This document shows, piece by piece, positions 59,583 to 64,000 of a DNA stretch of 64,000 bases. How positions within the stretch are numbered: position 1 is the stretch's first letter; the number at the start of each line of letters is the position of its first letter. Both the position numbers and the translations under genes were made by a program. The stretch is from assembly GCF_024679095.1 (NCBI RefSeq), contig NW_026112144.1, forward strand, positions 99,501-163,500. The letters are read 5' to 3'. Origin of the DNA: Eriocheir sinensis. Its lineage: Eukaryota > Arthropoda > Malacostraca > Decapoda > Varunidae. Below the pieces are notes generated by a model. It was not told where the DNA came from. It saw nothing but the letters and a program-made list of their open reading frames with translations, and searched no databases.

Positions 59583-60507
59583 ATCCTAACCATCCCTGTA
59601 GCTACCGTCAGCTGTTCGCCTGTCGCAAGAGAGAAAAGTAATCATTTGGTATTCGGTTTACTTGGTTTTAAAGAGTATCAAACCCAGATTACTCGGTTTG
59701 CCAAAAGTACTCGGTTGCCCCATCCCTACGATTATCCTGCTTGCAACGTGATGAAAGTAATCCAATGAAAGTCCTCACACCAAAGAAATGCTGCCAAGTC
59801 ATATTCATTGAACGATCTGCCTCGTAACATGGACGTTATCACACATCAGCAAATAAAAATAAATAGAAAAATAAAATAAATAAAAATTTCACTAATGTAT
59901 ATAGGTTTTTGGTGAAGTACAAAGGTTAATGTATACCCCCCCCCAAAAAAAAAAATCCTACATGTCGTCATACCTGGGCCAAAATAGCCACTTCCAAAAC
60001 TTTTTGACAACCAAAATAACGTTACAGGAAACGCTGTGCCGAATGGCACACGGGGCACTCATACCAGAGAAGTGAGAAGGAGCAGCGGACTGCGATACAA
60101 TCTCCTCAACAGGTCACCCGATGCACTAATACATGCCCATGAATGAGTTGAAAAAGTCGGCCAAGGTTAACCACAGTGAACGCGAGTTTCAAAAACACCT
60201 TAATTTTTGTGCCAAATGGCATACAGTTTCCATTTATTGAAGTTAGTGAAGAAGTTATTTAAGATTCCCATGTAAAGTACAGTTTCTTTAATTACTCCTC
60301 CACATATTTTTATAAATCCAGCAGTTTAAGCTGAAATTACTGAATCCATTATTTTCCTTTATTATAATTAATTTCATTTAGTTTCTGTAAATCAAGTTTT
60401 GTATTCTTAGTTGAACTGAGATAGCTACATATTTGCTTTTCTCGGGTTTTGTCTGTATAAGTTCCTGTCGTTGAAATAAACAAGTCTCAGCAAGGATGTT
60501 ATAGTAG
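59583..60507. other. Interval without a gene
   Basis: AT-rich sequence with an A-rich patch at 59860-59960. No frame or element hallmark was seen before the presumed LTR. Confidence 0.4.
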
Positions 60508-61281
60508 TGTTATGCCGGACGTGTTACTTGGGTTCCGTGTCGCCGTCAGGAGACTCCGTGGGAGGGAGATATGTAAACACTTTGCACAACTTCTGTAGTT
60601 TAATATTCTTCCTTAGTAGTACACTTCACTTTGACTCTTCACTTACCACTAGCTTACTATGACTGGAACTGGCCTCTCTCGCCCTCTTCTCCTATATATA
60701 TCCAGAACAGTACAGTCTAGAATGTTACAGTGTATTTTAGATCATACAAGAACATGTAGCAAAAATATATGCGAGTTGGCAGCACTTCCCGCCTGGCGCC
60801 TGGCCGCGCCCCGCGGGGCGCGGACGGCTCGCCTTGCTCTCCGCCCCCTTGCTCGTTTCTCCGGGAGCCTTCTAGAGGCCTATGGTCGCCGGGGGAAGCT
60901 TCCAGCACAACAGTAGGATATCAATGTATTATTATTATTATTTAATATCACCACGAATTAGGCATACAATTGTCAATGGAAAAAACTCACGACAGATAGA
61001 TCACGCCACCTTATAGGAATGTCGTCCGTCAGTGTTTACCGTCTCAGTTTTGTATACATCGCATTTCATAGTGCGTGGAGGTCACCTTGGCGTACGTGAC
61101 CAATTGTAACAATTATTTTCCAATCTGTAACTCGTCACTCCTTCACGAGAGTCCGACTGACACACAACGACAGTCGCTCTCGCTCCGATGCTCCTTTGTA
61201 CATAGGCTACGAATATATTCGCCTTAAGGAAGCTGAAGTCTTAATCAACGCCCTTTAAACGCCCCCCGCCAGCCCGTTACA
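60508..61281 (+). mobile_element. Presumed 5' LTR of a terminal LTR retrotransposon
   Basis: Bounded by TGTTATGCC at 60508 and GTTACA at 61281, giving a TG...CA segment of about 774 bp with a TATA-like 'tatatatat' at 60692. It is followed within three bases by a primer-binding-site-like sequence. The second LTR lies outside the window, so the boundaries are inferred. Confidence 0.5.
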
Positions 61282-61282
61282 T

Positions 61283-61297
61283 TTGGTTGGCAGCGGT
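61283..61297 (+). other. Probable primer-binding site (tRNA-Leu-like)
   Basis: TTGGTTGGCAGCGGT is close to the complement of a tRNA-Leu 3' end (TGGTGGCAGCGGT) with one extra T. It lies directly after the presumed LTR end. Confidence 0.5.
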
Positions 61298-61399
61298 CAC
61301 CACCGCGCCTGTGCCTTCGCTACTTCGTTCTCCTCCAAGCTCCGAGCCACGAGAACTCACCAACAAACTCCGGGGACAGGCGTAGAAGGAAGGAAGGAG

Positions 61400-62750
61400 T
61401 TACAAGCCAGCCGTCCGCGGCAACTCACCAGGCGCCAGCTACAAGCAACTCACCAGGCGTCAGCTACAAGCTATATACAGGCGTCAAGCCTCGAGCACAC
61501 CCGCGGCAACTCACCAGGCGCCAGCTACAAGCAACTCACCAGGCGTCAGCTACAAGCTCTATACAGGCGTCAAGCCTCGAGCCACCTACAGGCCTACGCA
61601 GCCGAAAGCGAGGGCCACAATCTACAAGCCGCTCCCCCGCTTCAAGCCAGCACTGCTACGAGCACTGCAAGCCACTCACAGCTCACTCGAGGCCCTCCAC
61701 GATACACCCTCGGGCCTCCGCCCGCGGGAGGAGGCACGCCCAGCTGACCTTGGAACAACCCACATGCCCCTCGCACCACAGCGGGCGGCAACACCGCCGC
61801 TGCCGGGAGCACCGGCCCAAACTTCTTCCGGCAAACAGTCAGCAAGGGTACCCGCGGACATCTCCCGGTGACTGCAAGCAGTTACCACTACCGTTTCCTG
61901 CAAGGCGTCTTCTCAAGAGGTTACACACCCAAGTCGTCTTATCTGCCACCGCGGCCCATCTCTCAATATAACAAGAACGCCGCAGCCGTCCTACGTCTGG
62001 CGGAAGTGTTCCGGCACCCAACCGCGGCCGGTCAAATCGCTGGGTCAGCAATTTCCAGCAGCCATTACGAGTGCACCGATGTCCGCCCTTCCCTCATCTC
62101 TCACCGCCGCTCCTGCCGAGGCCGAGGTTTCCCGACGCGACTCCAACGACTGCACGTACCCCAGGGCGTCACCAACCTTTGCCCTCTCCACTACATCAGC
62201 TGATTAATCTTGGTATTTGTGGATATTCCCTTCTGGTCAAAATATGCCGGCTCGGCTTATTTCAGTTTTGTTTCGAGCAGAGGCACGACCTTTTTATTTC
62301 TGTGTTCCTAACACTGTTAATCAGTCATAATAATTGTGAGAGTAACGTTCATTCGCATACGATATTGATCCTTTCTTATTGTTTGCTAGCGGTATACTGT
62401 GAGTTCCCTGATCAAAGTTAATCTTCCTCAGTGTGCCCTGCCTCCGTTTTCTCTTCGCCGCTCGAGGGAAAACGAGAGCTTCAAAGGTATACTCACTTAA
62501 TTTTCTCCTACCCAAAATACCGCAGTATTTATGGAGTTATTATTTTTTTTCACATACCCATAACATTATGACATTCCATTATAACCTTAACTTTTATTAC
62601 GTCTAACTGGCACCTTGCTAGCCATTCTTTTTTTTTTTTTTTTAGGGTTTCGGCGCAAACTATTATTTCATACACGTTACGTTTATTGGTTAATAATTAC
62701 AGCTATCAAAATATGCTCCTATGTTGTAACTGATTTACACCATAGTATGA
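61400..62750 (+). other. Leader of the LTR element
   Basis: Contains an 86-bp direct duplication (units at about 61416 and 61502, 'cgcggcaactcaccaggcgc') and GC-rich sequence. Overlapping frames of 60-150 residues exist in several phases. None has a Gag hallmark, so I call no protein before about 62750. Confidence 0.5.
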
Positions 62751-63320
62751 ACGAAGACACTGTCGCTAAACTCGGCGACACTTTTATGCATAGAACACAG
62801 ACCACAGACGAAGAGGGTACGGAACACGATACCAAAACCGGTGAATTTACTAAGGTAATCTTATGTTCAGGCACTCATTATTTATCAATTCCAGGCCGCA
62901 GAATTCGTTCACCCCCGGGTTCGTCGGCATACTTACAACCCACTCAAGGTTCAAGAACACCCTCACCATCAACCCCTCGCAACAGCCGCAACATTGCAGG
63001 CTCAAAGTAAGGCATCTCTCACCTGTAGTTTTTGCAAACAATCAGGACATTCTGTACATTCTTGCTTCGCGAAACGTAGGGAATCAACACATTCAAGACA
63101 GGGCTCTGATAGGAGGTCAGGAGGTTACAGGGGCGGGCATCATTCATCACACAGGAACCCTAGGCCAAACCATCAGCGGAAGGCTGCCTTTTGCCTTGTC
63201 CACGGGAATTGTTTTCATGATTCAGACAGTTGTCCTGCAATACAAAAAGTCAAGGAGGAACAGAAGTACAAGTCCTCGGCGGACAGTAAACCACACTCCT
63301 CTTCTCAGAATAAAAATACA
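62751..63320 (+). CDS. Gag-like protein of the LTR element with zinc knuckle
   Basis: An upstream segment (from the ATG near 62744, 'MNEDTVAKLGDTFMHRT') and a downstream segment with 'CSFCKQSGHSVHSC' (CCHC) and a second Cys/His group 'CLVHGNCFHDSDSC' lie in different frames. A 40-nt stretch at 62855-62894 with GT...AG ends separates them, and its removal would join the frames. The last codon before the TGA at 63321 is ACA. Zinc knuckles of this type bind the element RNA. The capsid part is not recognisable. Confidence 0.65.
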
Positions 63321-63323
63321 TGA

Positions 63324-64000
63324 CTTCGTGACAGCCCCGAGGCGTACATCCACGTGTCCTTTAAGGACAATACTAATTGGGAGCAACTTGACTCCCTCAT
63401 TGCCGCCTTGGGACGGACAAGCATAATTGCCCTCCCTTGCAAAGTAGGCAAAATTTCACTCACCTTCGCGGTAGACACAGGTGCCACAGTCAATGTCATC
63501 TCCGACTCCGCTTACGGGTCACTGACACGACAGGCGAGAGGAGAAAATAGGCCGCTCCAGGAGAACGACCTGAATGTGATAGGCGTGACGGGCACCACTT
63601 TGGGAATCCTTGGGCGAGTACCACTAACAGTCAGCTTACATGAAAAAGTATGTCCCTTTCGAGATTTATTTTATGTCTCTAGAAGGTTTGCTTTACCTGT
63701 GGATGGGATCTTAGGATTAAACACCATGAAAGACCTGCACATAACCATGAACCCTGAAAGCAACGCGATCGTGTATCAAGGCCGACGCATACAGGGGATG
63801 GTAAATCCATCGCCTCTGTCACCTGTAATCCCACCCTCAGAGGTGGAAAATGACCAACCCACCACAGACTCAGGGTCTGCCACCGCCCAAGTGTCACCTC
63901 TTACGGCCAAACCACACGAAAACATTGCAGACTTGTGGCGGACAGTACCGGCAGTCGTAAAAGGTCCTCAAATAGTTCCGGATCGTGCTGCAAAACTTGT
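63324..64000 (+). CDS. Pol start: retropepsin-like protease, runs off the window
   Basis: Open from the codon after the TGA to the end of the window, in the same frame as the zinc knuckle. It holds the retropepsin active site 'FAVDTGATVNVIS' (D-T-G-A, 63474-63485), a flap-like 'VIGVTGTTLGILGRVPLTV', and the C-terminal 'VDGILGLNTM' (I-L-G). The protease cleaves the Gag-Pol polyprotein in LTR elements. The chain continues with a Pro/Ser linker toward the expected RT. The gene is partial because of the window edge. Confidence 0.85.

Noticed and set aside
61283..61747. A 154-residue frame right after the primer-binding site as Gag
   Set aside because: Composed of Gln/Ser/Thr/Arg repeats arising from an 86-bp duplication, with no capsid or zinc-knuckle features. 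The start is not an ATG of convincing context.

Overview
The window reads as a repeat-rich intergenic or intronic stretch of an arthropod nuclear genome, most likely a decapod crustacean. The reasons are very long (GA)n, (CA)n, (AAT)n and (TA)n arrays, many families of non-LTR retrotransposons, tRNA-headed SINEs, a spliced Mutator-like transposase, and exons of a Dpr/zig-8-type immunoglobulin gene. The species is an inference. There is no bacterial-style gene organisation, CRISPR array or convincing standard RNA gene. Almost every long open frame is either transposon coding sequence or a translation of simple repeats.

Layout. 1-7.2 kb: a 157-bp tandem repeat interrupted by a hAT-type MITE, a 1.5-kb polypyrimidine tract, and copies of a dispersed short repeat called family X here. 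7.2-13.7 kb: four LINE fragments (C, A, B, D), each joined to the next by a (GA)n array. 14.1-19.1 kb: LINE E, nearly full length, with a zinc-knuckle ORF1, endonuclease and reverse transcriptase, and with (GA)n on both sides. 19.3-27.8 kb: tandem arrays built partly from LINE 3' ends, a GC-rich MITE, a 0.7-kb palindrome, a 29-copy 65/68-bp satellite, a 160-233-bp tandem repeat and more family X. 28.1-34.5 kb: LINE F with an open RT frame, LINE G inside a (GT)n array, and a tRNA-derived SINE. 34.6-39.2 kb: simple-sequence and purine-rich DNA with a second SINE.

39.2-47.1 kb is the only part with likely host coding sequence: two exons resembling a Dpr/zig-8 Ig domain on the + strand. A 5.9-kb Mutator-like element with long terminal inverted repeats, a multi-exon DDE/SWIM transposase and a nested Penelope-like fragment begins directly inside the first exon. 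47.1-51.4 kb: an envelope-like fragment of an LTR retroelement and LINE debris. 51.46-59.52 kb: an inverted repeat of about 8 kb enclosing (CA)n arrays and three LINEs (H, I, J), each starting and ending at (CA)n. 60.5-64 kb: the 5' part of an LTR retrotransposon (probable LTR, primer-binding site, Gag zinc knuckle, retropepsin) that runs off the window.

Two themes connect the region. LINE copies from several families start and stop at dinucleotide arrays, in a consistent strand orientation for the (AC)n cases. Two elements (LINE E and the terminal LTR element) have two successive proteins in the same frame, separated by one stop codon.
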